Source: Desulfobacteraceae bacterium (lineage in GTDB: Bacteria > Desulfobacterota > Desulfobacteria > Desulfobacterales > Desulfosalsimonadaceae). From it: a stretch of DNA of 5,547 nucleotides. This document shows, piece by piece, positions 5,523 to 5,547 of this stretch. Below the pieces are notes generated by a model. The model was not told the origin of the DNA. It worked only from the letters and a program-made list of their open reading frames with translations, and made no database searches. The position numbers were made by a program, and so were the translations under genes. Within the stretch, counting starts at the first letter, position 1; each line of letters begins with the position of its first letter. The stretch is taken from positions 1 to 5,547 of the forward strand of contig JAGGYV010000272.1 in NCBI GenBank assembly GCA_021162325.1, given 5' to 3'.

Positions 5523-5547
5523 TTCAATTTTTATGTTAAAAATGATC

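Overview
The window carries four intact housekeeping genes, one decayed mobile-element relic and one well-structured divergent promoter region. Three genes form a compact minus-strand operon, read right to left: a 5-formyltetrahydrofolate cyclo-ligase (3347-3934), the ribosome-assembly GTPase Der (1958-3346) and the replication-fork AAA+ ATPase RarA (499-1938). The seryl-tRNA synthetase gene serS (4127-5407) runs the other way on the plus strand. No exotic system is visible. The non-routine content is in the gene edges and gaps.

Region by region: 1-153 holds no gene I can support. 154-438 is a minus-strand remnant of a REP-associated (Y1/IS200-like, HUH) transposase. It lacks both ends, has lost one metal-binding histidine, and contains two related palindromic repeats within its reading frame. 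499-3934 is the three-gene operon; the cyclo-ligase stop and the der start touch (TAGATG), and der and rarA are 19 nt apart. 3935-4126 is an A+T-rich divergent promoter region with two back-to-back sigma-70-like promoters whose -35 boxes are 6 bp apart, and a 9-bp inverted repeat in the operon leader. After serS, 5408-5547 holds a short 17-nt-periodic repeat and a small hairpin.

Organism: a bacterium of moderate G+C with A+T-rich intergenic DNA. The bacterial-type SerS, two-domain Der and RarA all fit. The protein flavour and the REP/RAYT-type repeats suggest Desulfobacterota (possibly Desulfobacterales), but this is inference from memory of similar proteins and is not proven by anything in the window.

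Functionally the genes serve translation and growth: SerS charges tRNA-Ser, Der matures the large ribosomal subunit, the cyclo-ligase returns 5-formyl-THF to the active one-carbon pool, and RarA protects stalled replication forks. The shared promoter region could coordinate the two directions, but no known operator was recognised.
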